Assembly (NCBI GenBank): GCA_948144175.1
Contig: CANXME010000853.1
Coordinates: 744,001 to 808,000, forward strand
Length of the DNA: 64,000 nucleotides
Source of the DNA: Closterium sp. NIES-65
Taxonomy: Eukaryota > Streptophyta > Zygnematophyceae > Desmidiales > Closteriaceae
Reading direction: 5' to 3'
Both the position numbers and the translations under genes were made by a program. The notes below the pieces were generated by a model, which had not been told where the DNA came from, did not search any database, and was given only the letters and a program-made list of their open reading frames with translations. Within the stretch, counting starts at the first letter, position 1, and the number at the start of each line of letters is the position of its first letter. Of the stretch, positions 10,431-20,887 are shown one piece after another.

Positions 10431-11330
10431 CGCCTGTTCGCGCTGGTCGCACTAGTCATCGTGTCCCGCATCCGCGTCCTTGTCCTGTCCCCGGCACTCA
10501 CCTGATGACGCTTCGTCCTTCCTCTATTCTGCTGTGAGTTCCCCTGCCGTCTCCTCCTGCGTCCTCCCTTCCTGACAGTCCGAACCCTGAGTCTGACTTG
10601 GTTCGTGCTGCTAGTCCTACTGTCACACGTCTTCTAGCCACTGTTGTCACTGACCCTTCATTTGAGTCTACTGCTGCGTCTGCCCTTGTTACTGAGCTTG
10701 TTGACTTTGCTGCCGCCTGTCGTCTTGACTACGCCGCTATTCTTGTTGCTGAGTCTGAGTCTAACTGTCCTCCGTCCGTCGCGGGTGAGTGTGCTCTTAG
10801 CACGGACGTCCTTGAGGACAGGCAAGAGGACTTTGAGTGTCTTGCAACTGCTGTACATTATCTCGTGTCCATGCAGCTTGCACCTGAGGGAGACCTGGAT
10901 GCACAGGACATCCCGACCCCGCGCTCTTACGCAGAGGCGATTACGGGTCCCTACTCCTCTCACTTGCAAACAGCCATGGATGCAGAGATGGCATCCTGTA
11001 AGTCCACAGGCACTTACGTCGACGCAGTTCCCCCTCGTGGGGCGAACATAGTCGATGACATGTGAATTTTCAGGGTAAAGCGGCCGTCTGGTTCTCCGCC
11101 TGTCTTCAAGGCTTATTACATTGCACTAGGCTTTAGTCACTGACAGGGAGTTAACCTCTTCCAGACCTTCTTCCCTACCTCGAAGATGACCACTCTTCAG
11201 GTGCTGCTGCACATCGCCGCTCAGCGTGACTACGAGCTTCACTCTCTTGACTTCAGCACAGCTTTCTTACAGGGCAGCTTGCATGAGGAGACCTGGCGGC
11301 GCCGCCCACCTGGCTTCACTGGGTCGTTTC
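10431..11330 (+). pseudogene. Copia-A-related RT fragment F1, decayed
   Basis: Homologous to the Copia-A region from the end of the integrase-RT linker into the RT domain (compare 57126-58015 of A3). The frame at 10598-11065 encodes TVTRLLATVVTDPSFES, LVTELVDFAAACRLDYA and IPTPRSYAEA, clear counterparts of A3. It is then stopped by TGA where A3 has Trp, and again by a TGA within the FSQRQG region. Protein similarity to A3 is visibly lower than that of A1 or A2, so this is an older, distinct copy. The Ty3-like LTR cuts it at 11331. Confidence 0.8.
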
Positions 11331-12572
11331 TGTGAGAGGACGTCCCTGTTATAATATTTTCTCACTATTATATTTTTCCGTTATCCTATTTTCCCTTTTC
11401 TCTGTCAGAATATTATGCTCTAGCCTGTTGTGGGGTGCTCTATAGCGAGTACAACCCTTTTAGGGTTTGTATCCTCATTCTTGCTAGTGCAAACCCTCTT
11501 TTGCCTAACTCTCTCTTGCCTAGCTAGGTAAACCCTAGCTATGGCTCCTCACTATACCTACTATTTTGAGATGCTATCAGAGCAGTGTCGCTCCTGGCCT
11601 GTGGGCCCGCCTGCTTCCGCTGCCCTACTGTCTGTCGCGCGCCCCGTGGCGTGCGATGTACATTTTTTCTTCCCGCCACGCGCTCGGGGCGCGTGGCGGT
11701 TTTCTGCCCGCCATGCGCTCGGGACGCGTGGCGGTTTCCGTCAACCCGCGCGCCCGTCCCCGTCGACCTTCGCGCGGCTCCCCGTCACCCTTCGCGGCGG
11801 CCCCGTCGACCCGCCCGCGGCTCCCCGTCGCCCTTCGCGGCGGCCCCGTCGACCCGCCCGCGGCTCCCCGTCGCCCTTCGCGGCGGCCCCGTCGACCCGC
11901 CCGCGGCTCCCCGTCGACCTTCGTGGCGGCCCCGTCAACCCGCGCGCGGATCCCTGTCGCCCTTCGCGGCGGCCCCGTCGACCCGCGCGCTGCCCCCGGG
12001 GACCTATGCGCTCGTCCCCGTCGACCCACGCGTCGCCCCCCCCCCCCCCTCCCCCCCCCCCCCTCCCCGACACACCTGAGTCTGCTTACCGCACACCTGA
12101 GTTCGCTTCCCGCACACTTGTGCACGATTCGCGCACACCTGAGGTCGCTTACCGCACACTCAGGGTATGGGGGTGACGGGTATGGGGGTGGCGGGTGTGT
12201 GAGACGTCACCTGCTCCTCCTTCTCCTCTGTCTCCCACTGCTGCACCTGCCGCTGAGGGGGGTGGGTGTGTGGGAGTCGACGGAGTGGTGCTAGGGGGTG
12301 GGGTGTGAGTGACCCTAGGGGTGCAGTAGGGGGTGTGTGAAATGGGGGTGGGATAGTTTGGGGAGGTTGAAGGGGGTGGCCGCCGAGACCGTTGCGCCAT
12401 TCGCCCGTGAGCCCGTTGCGCCAGTCGCCCGTGAGCCCGTTGCTCCAGTCGCCCGTGAGTCCGTTGCTCGTCTACCGCTACTTTTAGCCGCGGAGCCAGT
12501 TACTCCAGTAGCCCGTGTGCCAGTTGCTCCAGTTGCCAGTGTGCCAGTTGCTCCAGTTGCCCGTGTGCCAGT

Positions 12573-12914
12573 TGTCAGAGGTCCACTGGTGATCCCCGAT
12601 TGATCCTAGGGAAGGGTTACAGGCTCGTTGTCCTTGGGGGTTATGGGCGCACTGACCCGCTACTTAACAAGCCCTTTTATCCCAATGGTCTAGTGGTTGG
12701 GATTCTGACATGGTATCAGAGCGGTCTCGGGTTCGAATCCCGGTGTATGCACTTCGGGCATCCCAGTGCGGGGGGGTGTCCGAGGTCCACTGGTGATCCC
12801 CGATTGATCCTAGGGAAGGGTTACAGGCTCGTTGTCCTGGGGGGTTATGGGCGCACTGACCCGCTACTTAACAAGCCCTTTTATCCCAATGGTCTAGTGG
12901 TTGGGATTCTGACA
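12573..12914 (+). mobile_element. Miniature LTR element E1 (TRIM/SMART-like), 342 bp
   Basis: Two 138-base LTRs (12573-12710 and 12777-12914) begin TGTC(A/C)GAG and end TTCTGACA. Only 66 bases lie between them: PBS TGGTATCAGAGCGG (12711-12724), a tRNA T-arm-like sequence, and a G tract as polypurine site. Target duplication CCAGT is exact at 12568-12572 and 12915-12919. It is nested in D1. The LTR end plus the internal region has Pol III A-box-like (12686-12696) and B-box (12730-12740) sequences at tRNA spacing. Confidence 0.9.
12686..12740 (+). promoter_or_regulatory. tRNA-like A box and B box in E1
   Basis: TGGTCTAGTGG (12686-12696) fits the A-box pattern and GGTTCGAATCC (12730-12740) the B-box. 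Their starts are 44 bases apart, as positions 8 and 52 of a tRNA. D-arm and T-arm stems can form, and TCTGA/TCAGA closes an anticodon-like 7-base loop. The acceptor ends do not pair, so it is not a normal tRNA gene. Pol III use is an inference. Confidence 0.5.
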
Positions 12915-13740
12915 CCAGTTGCTCCAGTTGCGCCGTGTGCCAGCAGCTTCAGCCGCCGCCCACTACCTCCTCTCCTCTCATAGTCCCTCCTCCTCCACAC
13001 TAGCCCTCTGCGATAGCCTCTAGCTTTGCTCATAATTGTGAACTTTAAACTATTGCTTCTTGAACTTGTGCTCAGAATGTGTGGTGACATTGTGATCCAC
13101 CCTGAGCTTGTACTGCTGATTACACCCCACTTTGGCTATGGGGGTGTGTCAGAATATTATGCTCTAGCCTGTAGTGGGGTGCTCTATAGCGAGTACAACC
13201 CTTTTAGGGTTTGCTATTTGTATCCTCATTCTTGCTAGTGCAAACCCTCTTTTGCCTAACTCTCTCTTGCCTAGCTAGGTAAACCCTAGCTATGGCTCCT
13301 CACTATACCTACTATTTTGAGATTCTCCTCTTTATTTTGGTCTTTATCTCATCTCAATCGGCCTAGTATTCCATTTTCTAGAGGCTTCTATTTATTTCTC
13401 TTATTTCCTACTTTTCCCACCGACATACCTATTATATGGCACCGACAGCACCGACAGTGGTGTATACGGTGTAATATGGGCGTAATCCCAAGTGCCAATA
13501 GCCTTGCGTGCTTGTGCGCACTTGTGATTGTAGTATCGGGAAGGGCGTGTTCCCGAAGGTTCGTTTTATCTCGTTTATCCTTGTATTTTCCGAGTATAAA
13601 AATGCCTTGTATTCAGTTTTAGTGACAAGTTTCGATTGAGAATTTGATCCTGTGACACTTGGTAATCAGAGCCGTTCTCATTCGACGACTCTCGGCTAAG
13701 CAGCGGTCGCGGAACGAAAAACCGCCGGGGGCGACCAATT

Positions 13741-13870
13741 TGTGAAAGTTTAGAAGAGAGAAGAGAGATTGCACTAGCAAGCAGCAAGATACATATAGGA
13801 AACCGTAAGGGGTTGTACTCGCTATAGAGTACCCCACTGCAGGCTAGAGAACAAAGATAACATTCTGACA
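13741..13870 (-). mobile_element. Antisense solo LTR, second copy
   Basis: Same insertion as 275-404 with the same CAATT flanks (13736-13740 and 13871-13875), duplicated together with the Ty3-like leader. Confidence 0.85.
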
Positions 13871-13946
13871 CAATTCGACGCCGATTTCTGGTAAGCACCA
13901 GTTCCGCGCTTTTCGAATTAACCCCCTCGCGTGGTTTCTGAACAGG

Positions 13947-14896
13947 ATGGGTTCGCCGGCGACCAACGACGTTACGCAGCAGCTCTTCGCGCAAATCGCC
14001 AAGATGGAAGCGGAGATGCGAGCGACGACTGAACGGTCGCGATTGGAGAACGAGCAGCTCCGAAACGAACTACAGCGCATTACGCAGCTCCTCTCGACCA
14101 TGAACATTCCTGCTTCGACGACTTCGCAGTAGTCGCAGCGCCAGTTCGAGGTTCCGAAACTTCGCTCGCCGGAATCGTTCGACCCTAGCGATCGAAAATC
14201 CGACGTCACGCGGTGGCTCGCGACGATGGAAATTTATTTCACGGCGATCGGATGGTCGACGACGGAGTACGACGGCGAGAAAATTCGTCTCGCGACAACG
14301 TTGATGCGCGGTCCAGCTCTCGAGTGGCTCGGGAGCAACAGCAGCATTTTCCAGGGCGAAGCCACGTGGCAGCAGTTCCGGGCAGACATTCTCAAACGTT
14401 TTGAGCCGATTAATTCCACTTATATTGCGCGCGAAAGAATACATCACCATAGGCAATTCGGGAGTGCCGCGCAATACACGCAGCAGATGGAGGAATTTTA
14501 TAATCGCATCCCCGGCATTACCAAGGGCGAAAAAATTCAGTCCTACATCGCGGGGTTGAAAACCGACAATCGGCGCCAGTTTGCAGCAGCTACAGCGAAA
14601 TCGTATCGGCCGCGGAGCGTTTTGACTTGGTCAACTCCGGAACACGACGACCCCACGTCGTCGGATCACGACAAGGGGATCGCTCGGCTTCAACCACGTT
14701 CGCCGACCCCATGGAAGTCGACAAATTCGACGCGAATTCACGACCTACAAAAAACAAAACGTTTTGCGAATTTTGCGGCGGAAACGGACATCGGATTGTC
14801 GGCTGTTTTCACATGAAATCTGCACGTGCGGCATTCCGAGCTCGTGGGAGTGACAAAACTAAAGACAAAAAGTCAAAAAACGGATCTTGCCAGTGA
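13947..14896 (+). pseudogene. gag: Ty3-like gag, copy 2, with TAG and frameshift
   Basis: Nearly identical to gag copy 1 at DNA level and extends past its interruption point. Two lesions kill it: CAG (664-666 in copy 1) is TAG at 14130-14132, and 13 bases are missing near 14588, shifting the frame before the zinc knuckle. The knuckle (CEFC....H....C) survives in another frame near 14763-14805, followed by a Lys-rich tail that ends at 14896. It shows what copy 1 looked like before A1 inserted after GCTCGTGG. Confidence 0.85.
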
Positions 14897-15501
14897 TTGC
14901 GGATCGTGCTGGCGAGGAAAAGCAGATCCGAAAGCGTCAGCGCAATCTGGACCGAATCGAAATTGAAGGACAGCATTGGGCGCGAGATTTGGAGAATCAA
15001 GGGCGAAATCGCAAGCCCCTTGACCGAAATTTGTCAGAGGGATTCGCCGAGGAAAAGAAAACCTCCGCGAAAACAGACTCGACCAAGACGGAAACTCTCC
15101 AATTCGACCCCGGAAAAAAAACAGAATTCGTTAAAGTTTTCTTTCAAAGATGCTTTAATGAAGACGGGTAATTTTCGCGGGTCCGGAGCCATAAACAAAT
15201 TCCGGGAAGAACTCCAGAGGAAGCAGACAATTAAAGAAGTGGTACCGGTGCCTACAGAGCTGGGGAAAAAATTAAGGAGTGTGGAAAGGAGTAGACATTT
15301 TCACGGCGTGAACGTCCTCTTCCGGAACCAGCCCAAGACGACACTCCACTCCCCAGGGAAGAAGTCTATGGAGCTGAAGCAGCTGAAGAGGCAGCTAGGA
15401 GTTCAAAAGAAGCTGCGGAAACTCCGAAAGCCCCTCCAGAATGCATCCAGTGGATCGCAGGCGTCGACCGGATCCACCCCCTCAGGGTCAACCTGTACGG
15501 T

Positions 15502-15799
15502 TGTCAGAACATTATAGCTTATGCTTTTGTGTAGGCTGTAGTGGGGTAGCCTATATAAGGTACAAACCAATTAGGGTTAGTACTTGTACCCAACTCTTTC
15601 ATACTGCATTCATTCTCGTTCATTTCTCACATGGTATCAGAGTGGTCTTGGGTTCGAATCCCGGTGTATGCACATGTTGGCCTTTGCCACTGTGCTCAGT
15701 CCTGGGCCTCCCAGTGTGGGGGGCTGTCAGTAGAGCTACACTGTGAGATCCCCGATCGATCCTAGGGGGGGTTACAGGCGCGTTTGCCTGGGGGGTTAT
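15502..15799 (+). mobile_element. Chimeric miniature LTR element H
   Basis: A 130-base LTR of the Copia-A/G type (15502-15631, TGTCAGAAC to TTCTCACA, with TATATAAGG at 15552-15560) is followed by PBS TGGTATCAGAGTGG, the same GGTTCGAATCC T-arm motif as in E, and a short G-rich end. Then, from 15725, an E-type LTR begins (TGTCAGTAG) and is cut at about 15799 where Copia-B starts. Different LTR types at the two ends point to a recombinant or to two elements joined. No target duplication can be seen. Confidence 0.6.
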
Positions 15800-16346
15800 G
15801 GCGACCGACTACTGCAACCAGGCCAGGCGGATTCTCGCCACCATCAGGATGGCCGACGCGCAGTGCTCGACGGCGTCGTACGTCACCAACGTCATGCAGG
15901 GACTGTCGAGCAACTACAACCTCCTGAAGCGGCTGTCAATGGCGCCGAGCACGAGGACGATGCTCAACGAGGACAACTTGACCTCGTACATCCTGCAGGA
16001 CGAGGCGATGCAGGAGGCTGAGCGGTCACAGGAGCTCTTGGCGCAGGCCAACTTCATCGCCCCGATGAAGCAAGGAGGCCGACCGGGTCAGCGTGGACAA
16101 TCTGGTGGCGGTGGTAGCAGTGGCTGGAAGTCGGCCAAGGAGGTCGACAAGAGGAAGTCGACCAAGGACAGCGGTCGAGGAGGAGGAGGTCGAAGTCGGG
16201 AGTGCTGGATCTGCCACAGCCCTGACCACCTCTCCTTCGAGTGTCCCGACCGCAATGACTCTGACGACGACGACAAGGGCGGCCGCGGGAGGTCGAGCAA
16301 TCGTCGTCCTTGTCGAGGAGGAAACCAGCCGCGCAAGGAGAAGTAG
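15800..16346 (+). pseudogene. gag: Copia-B gag, copy B2, 5'-truncated
   Basis: C-terminal part of Copia-B Gag, equal to B3 from 41671. It keeps the end of the UBN2-type gag domain (TDYCNQARRILATI, YVTNVMQGLSSNYN) and the zinc knuckle CWICHSPDHLSFEC. The ATG at 15798 is provided by the fused E-type LTR and is probably accidental. It ends with TAG at 16344, in the same frame as the protease that follows. Confidence 0.85.
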
Positions 16347-19300
16347 TCGACCAAGACGTCGACTTCGGCGAAGGACGCCGACTCCTCTGCTGGCGGCAAG
16401 ACGCGGGACAACAAGATGGCGTCGTGCTCGCTGGTCGGCGTCGTGGAGCCGACCGTCTCGCTGGCGCCGGAGGCCGGAGAGGACTTCCAGGCGGTGGCGG
16501 CAGCCGTGCAGGCGAACCCGGCGGTGGTCCTGCTCGACAGCGGCTGCTCCCATCACCTGATGGGGACGAAGGAGGTCTTCGTCGACCTGCAGCCGAGCGG
16601 CTCAATCAAGCATGTGCGCGGCTTCAATGGGGCGCTGCAGGACGTCCAGGGCCGTGGCACCGTCGCCCTGCAAGGCGAGGTCGGGAAGCGGGTGCTAATC
16701 CCCGACGTGCTGTATGTCCCGGGTGTGTGGGCGAAGCTGCTGTCGGCCGGCCAGCTGAAGGAGCTTGGCGTGAAGCTGTAGGAGGGCGGCAACGGCATGC
16801 TGCTTGTCTCGGCGGCTGGGGAGGTGCTCAGCCGGGCGACGTACTCCAGGCGAGTCCTATGCACCGACCTGCGTCCCTGCACCACGACGTCGACGTCGCC
16901 TACGCCGAAGGTCGTGGCCCTGCGGGCGATCGTCTCGAAGACGAAGTCGACGCCGGACCGGATGCACGCGAGGCTGGCGCACGTAAGCATGGACACCATT
17001 AGAAGCTTGGCGGAGCACGAGGTCGCCATTGGGCTGGACCTCAAGTCGGCGATGGGCGCCGACTCACCGTGTGTCTCGTGCGTTGGCGGGAAGCTGGCGC
17101 GGCACACCTTCCCCGACCAAGGCTCCGACGCCGACGACGTGCTGGCCGTCGTGCACATCGACCTGTGCGGGCCGTTCGGCGTGGCTGCCAAGGACGGCAG
17201 CCTGTACTTCCTACTGCTGAAGGACCGCAAGACCCGCTTCGTGTGGGTGAGGACGGTCGCCAAGAAGTCGGACGTGCTGCTGGAGTTCCAGAAGTGGCTG
17301 GTGTTGGTGGAGAGGCAGACAAAGAAGTCGGTGCTGATGCTGCGCTCGGACCGAGGAGGGGAGTTCCTCGGGAAGAAGTTCACCGACTTCGTGGACGGAC
17401 AGGGGATCGTCCACGACCTGACCTGCCCGTACACCCCGCAGCAGAACGGCATGGCGGAGAGAGAGATGCGGACGGTGGTGGAGTCGGTGCGGACGATGCT
17501 GCTGCACATGGGCGTGCAGCACCACTGGTGGCACCTCGCTCTGCGGCAGGCCGTCTGGGTCCGCAAACGATAGGGGAGGGATTGAAGTCGACGTCGATAG
17601 GGGAGGAGCAGGTCGAGGAGCAGCAGCCGACCGGGGAGCAGGCAGCAGTGAAGCCGACCACGGAGCAGTCGGCAACCAGACAGTCGGCAGGGTAGCCGAC
17701 CACAGGGGAGAGGTCAGCGAGGACGTCGACCGAGGTGCAGCGGGACGACGAGGGCAGTGAAGATGGTGACGAAGGAGGGGACGCCGAGGTGTCCACCAAG
17801 AGTGACGTGGTGGAGGTTCGGCCGGAACCCCGGAAGTCAGGCCGAGTTCGGAGGCCACCCGACTTCTTCGTCCCCGCTGCCTTCACCACGGTGTACGACG
17901 TGGACGACGACGACAACTTGGCGTATGACGATGCCGAGGAGGATGAGGAGTTTCCGGAGCTCGATCCCGACATGCTGGCCGACCCAGAGCACCGTTGGGA
18001 CATCTCGACGATGACGGTGAAGGAGGCGTTGGCAAGCTGGAAGGGCCCGGTGGTGAAGGCCGCCATGGAGGAGGAGATCCGCAGCCTCATCAACATGGAC
18101 ACGTGGGAGCTAGTCGAACGCCCGCCAGGGGTGAACGTCATGAAGAACCGGTGGGTGTTGACGACGAAGTACCACATCGACGACACCGTCGAGCGCGAGA
18201 AGGCGAGGCTGGTCGTGAAGGGCTTCACGCAGGTGTACGGCGCCGACTATGACGAGACGTTCGCGCCGGAGGGCAGCTACGTCACGCTGAGGATCTTCCT
18301 CAGCATCGTCGCCGTCCTCAACCTCAACCTGATGCAGCTCGACATGAAGAACGCCTTCTTGCAGAGCAAGCTCGACCGGGTGCTCTACATGTCCCAGCCG
18401 GACTACTTCAACGACGGAACCGGCCGGGTGTGCAAGCTGCTGAAGAGCCTGTACGGCCTGAAGCAGTCGCCGCTGTTGTGGTACTTGGCGCTCAACGACG
18501 TGCTGATCGACGCCGGGTGGAAGAAGAGCCAGGTCGACGAGGCTCTCTACTTTAAGGTCGGCATGGACGGAGTGGCCTGCTGGGTGCTGGTCTACGTTGA
18601 CGACCTGCTCGCCGCCAGCAGCAGCACCGAGATGCTGAAGGAGCTGAAGGAGCTGCTGGAGTCCGCCTTCAAGCTGCGTGAGATCTCGCCGGTGCAGAAG
18701 AACCTTGGGCTGGAGATCGTCCGCGACAGGTCGGCGGGGAAGCTGCAGCTGCACCAGCAGGGCTACGCGGACAAGCTGCGTAGGCGTTTCATCGACAAGG
18801 AACAGACCGGGCGCACCCCGAAGACGCCGGTTTCGGTCGATGCCTACGCCGAGCTCACCTTCGACGACGAGGAGGCACAGGAGCGACAGGAGGAGTACCG
18901 GCAGAAGGTCGGCTCGCTGCAGTTCGCGGCGACGACGACAAGGCCAGACCTTGTCTTCGCCTGCAGCAAGCTGGGGAGCGGTCTCACGGTGAGGAGCGAC
19001 CAGCACTGGCGCGAGGTCGACCGCTGCCTCGCCTACCTTGCCAACACGCGTGACACCGCCCTGGAGTTCGGTGGTGGACTTGAGTCGCTGGAGCTGGTCG
19101 GCTACGTGGACGCCGACGACGCCGGTGACAAGCAGAACAGGACGAGCACGGGCGGCTACGTGTTCGTCTACGGAGGGGCCGCGGTCTCCTGGTCGAGCTA
19201 GCGCATCAAGTGCGCGACGTTGTCGTTGACCGGGTCGGAGTACGTGGCGGCCACGGAAGCCGGAAAGTAGGGACGTGGACTTCGCTTCCTCCTCGCAGAG

Positions 19301-19600
19301 TTCCAGCAGCTGAATGCTGGGAAGCCAACCGTCCTTCGGGTGGACAACAAGTCGGCCATCACAGTCGCCGAGGGCATGGGGTTAACGGGCAACCTCAAGC
19401 ACATGGAGCGGCGACAGGCCTAGCTGCAGCACATGGTGAAGCGCGGGAAGTTCTCGCTGAGGTACATCCCGACCACCGAGCAGCCGGCCGACTTCCTGAC
19501 GAAGGCGCTGCACTATCCAGCCTTCAACCGGTGCTCCGTCGCTATCGGCCAGGTGCGCTTGGCCGACATGTGCGACGAAGCTGACGAGGTGCAGCAGTAG
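16347..19600 (+). pseudogene. pol: Copia-B pol, copy B2
   Basis: Protease (LLDSGCSHHLMG near 16536), integrase with zinc motif and core (HIDLCGP, RSDRGGEF, NGMAERE, encoded about 16960-17560), acidic linker, RT (YVDD near 18595) and RNase H to 19600. In-frame TAG codons lie at 16344, 16779, 17571, 17693 and 19199, and again twice in RNase H. No TAA or TGA interrupts the domain frames. A frame change and a missing segment lie between integrase and RT (17540-17735). It differs from B1 and B3 by small in-frame indels (for example one Glu codon fewer near 18890). Confidence 0.85.
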
Positions 19601-19727
19601 GTGCCATGCCCTCTTGCATGGCTGGTGCGGTGGACGACGTGCTGGGTGTTGGGTGCACGTCGACGAGCTTTCTCCGAGGAGTACTGCCGTGTGGGCTGGG
19701 GGCCCAAGCGTGAACGCGGCAGGGGAG

Positions 19728-20887
19728 TGTCAACGGGAGTTGTGTGCTGGCCCCGTCCTCGCTTGGGCGGGCCGACGTCGTGGTCGGGTGTGAGGGGAGC
19801 AGCCGACGTGCAGCAGTGGGCTAGCTGGTTGACGAGGAGGTCGACCTGCACTGGGGCCACTGCACGGGCGCCGACTTCAGGGTGGCGCCGACTTCAGGGA
19901 GGTCGACCTGGGAGGTCGACCTGCGGAGGACATCAACTTGGTGACGTCAACTTGGGGCAGCCGACTTCGGTGGTCGGCTGACAGGACCTGCTGGTCGACT
20001 TGCTGGTGGTCGACCTGACCTGGTGGTCGACGGAGGAGGGGCCGGCGTCGACCTCGACTCAGGACGCCGAGCGGTTGGGCGTCGAGTAGCTGGGCGTCAA
20101 CTGCGTGACGCTGACTTCGGTTAGCCGGCTTGGGAGGTCGGCGGACAACTGCACTGGTCGACGAGGAGCTGGTCGACCAGGAGTGCTGGTCGACGCGGAG
20201 ATGGTCGACCAGGAGTGACGTTGACCTGGAGGAGGTCGACCGAGGGTGTGGTCGACCTGGTGAGGTCGACTGGAGGTGGCCGTCGACTTGGGAGGTCGAC
20301 GGGCAAGTATGGGAGCTGCTGGTCGACGTGGTTGCCCGGTCGACCAGGTTACCTGGGTGACGAGGTTCTGCGGAGGAATGCGATGGTCGCCCAGGCAAAG
20401 TTGGCGAGCCCGGCCTCGGTGGTGGTATCCCGAGGTCGACATGGCGGATCAGGTGGAGTCGTTAGGACAGTGACATGTGTTGTGCAGGTGACGAGGCTCA
20501 GCCCGCCAATCATCTGCGCGCACCTGCGAAGCGGGTGCGCTGCTGTTCTGCGTGAGCAACGCTGGCACGCCGTCAACCTGCGACGTTGGCACGCCATCGA
20601 ATTTGCACTGCTGGAGTGCGGTCAACCAAGTCGTGCTGGAACGCGGTCGACCATGCTGTGCTGGCAGTCGACCGACCTGAATGTTTGCTCTGATGTAGTC
20701 TTGCCATGCCAACTTCATTGTACCATTGTTGTCTACTTTCTCTAGTGAAACTCTTGCCAAATTACCTTGTGAACTATCAAGTAGTGTGTGCACTAGGAAA
20801 ACAACTTAGGACCAACGAATGCAGAGATCACACGAGCACCCATGCCTAGCCTGTAGTCTAGCTCCCGTTGTAGTAGTTATCTCCGCA
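19728..20887 (+). repeat. Copia-B 3' LTR of B2
   Basis: 1160 bases with TGTCAAC and CTCCGCA ends. GTGCT follows at 20888, as in B1 and B3. It is nearly identical to the other Copia-B LTRs and has the same GTCGAC cluster. Confidence 0.9.

Larger units (their letters stand above)
11403..13322 (+). mobile_element. Non-autonomous LTR element D1
   Basis: LTRs at 11403-11571 (169 bases) and 13147-13322 (176 bases) differ mainly by a 7-base CTATTTG insertion. Target duplication TTCTC lies at 11398-11402 and 13323-13327. A PBS-like TGCTATCAGAGCAG follows the first LTR, and CTATGGGGGTG, as in Copia-A, precedes the second. The inside encodes nothing recognisable: a 43-base GC-rich minisatellite (about 11785-11995), a C-rich homopolymer (about 12035-12067) and the nested element E1. 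The last 70 bases before the 3' LTR match the Copia-A 3' region (GTGATCCACCCTGAGCTTG), so D is probably mobilised by Copia-A proteins. Confidence 0.88.
11331..15501 (+). mobile_element. Ty3-like element copy 2, interrupted by D1
   Basis: The LTR probably starts at TGTGAGAGG (11331), is split by element D1 (11403-13322 plus its target duplication), and resumes to about 13657. Without D1 it is about 400 bases. Leader, solo LTR and gag follow, matching 1-1394. Beyond the gag, 14897-15501 is A-rich sequence with broken frames that I cannot assign. No protease, RT or integrase is seen. Confidence 0.65.

Noticed and set aside
12670-12765. Genuine tRNA gene
   Set aside because: A and B boxes and D and T arms are present, but the acceptor strands do not pair and the anticodon region consists of the LTR end plus a primer site. 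Kept as a tRNA-like module only.
15743-16021. Small ORFs overlapping the H/B2 junction
   Set aside because: They read Copia-B gag DNA in the wrong frame.
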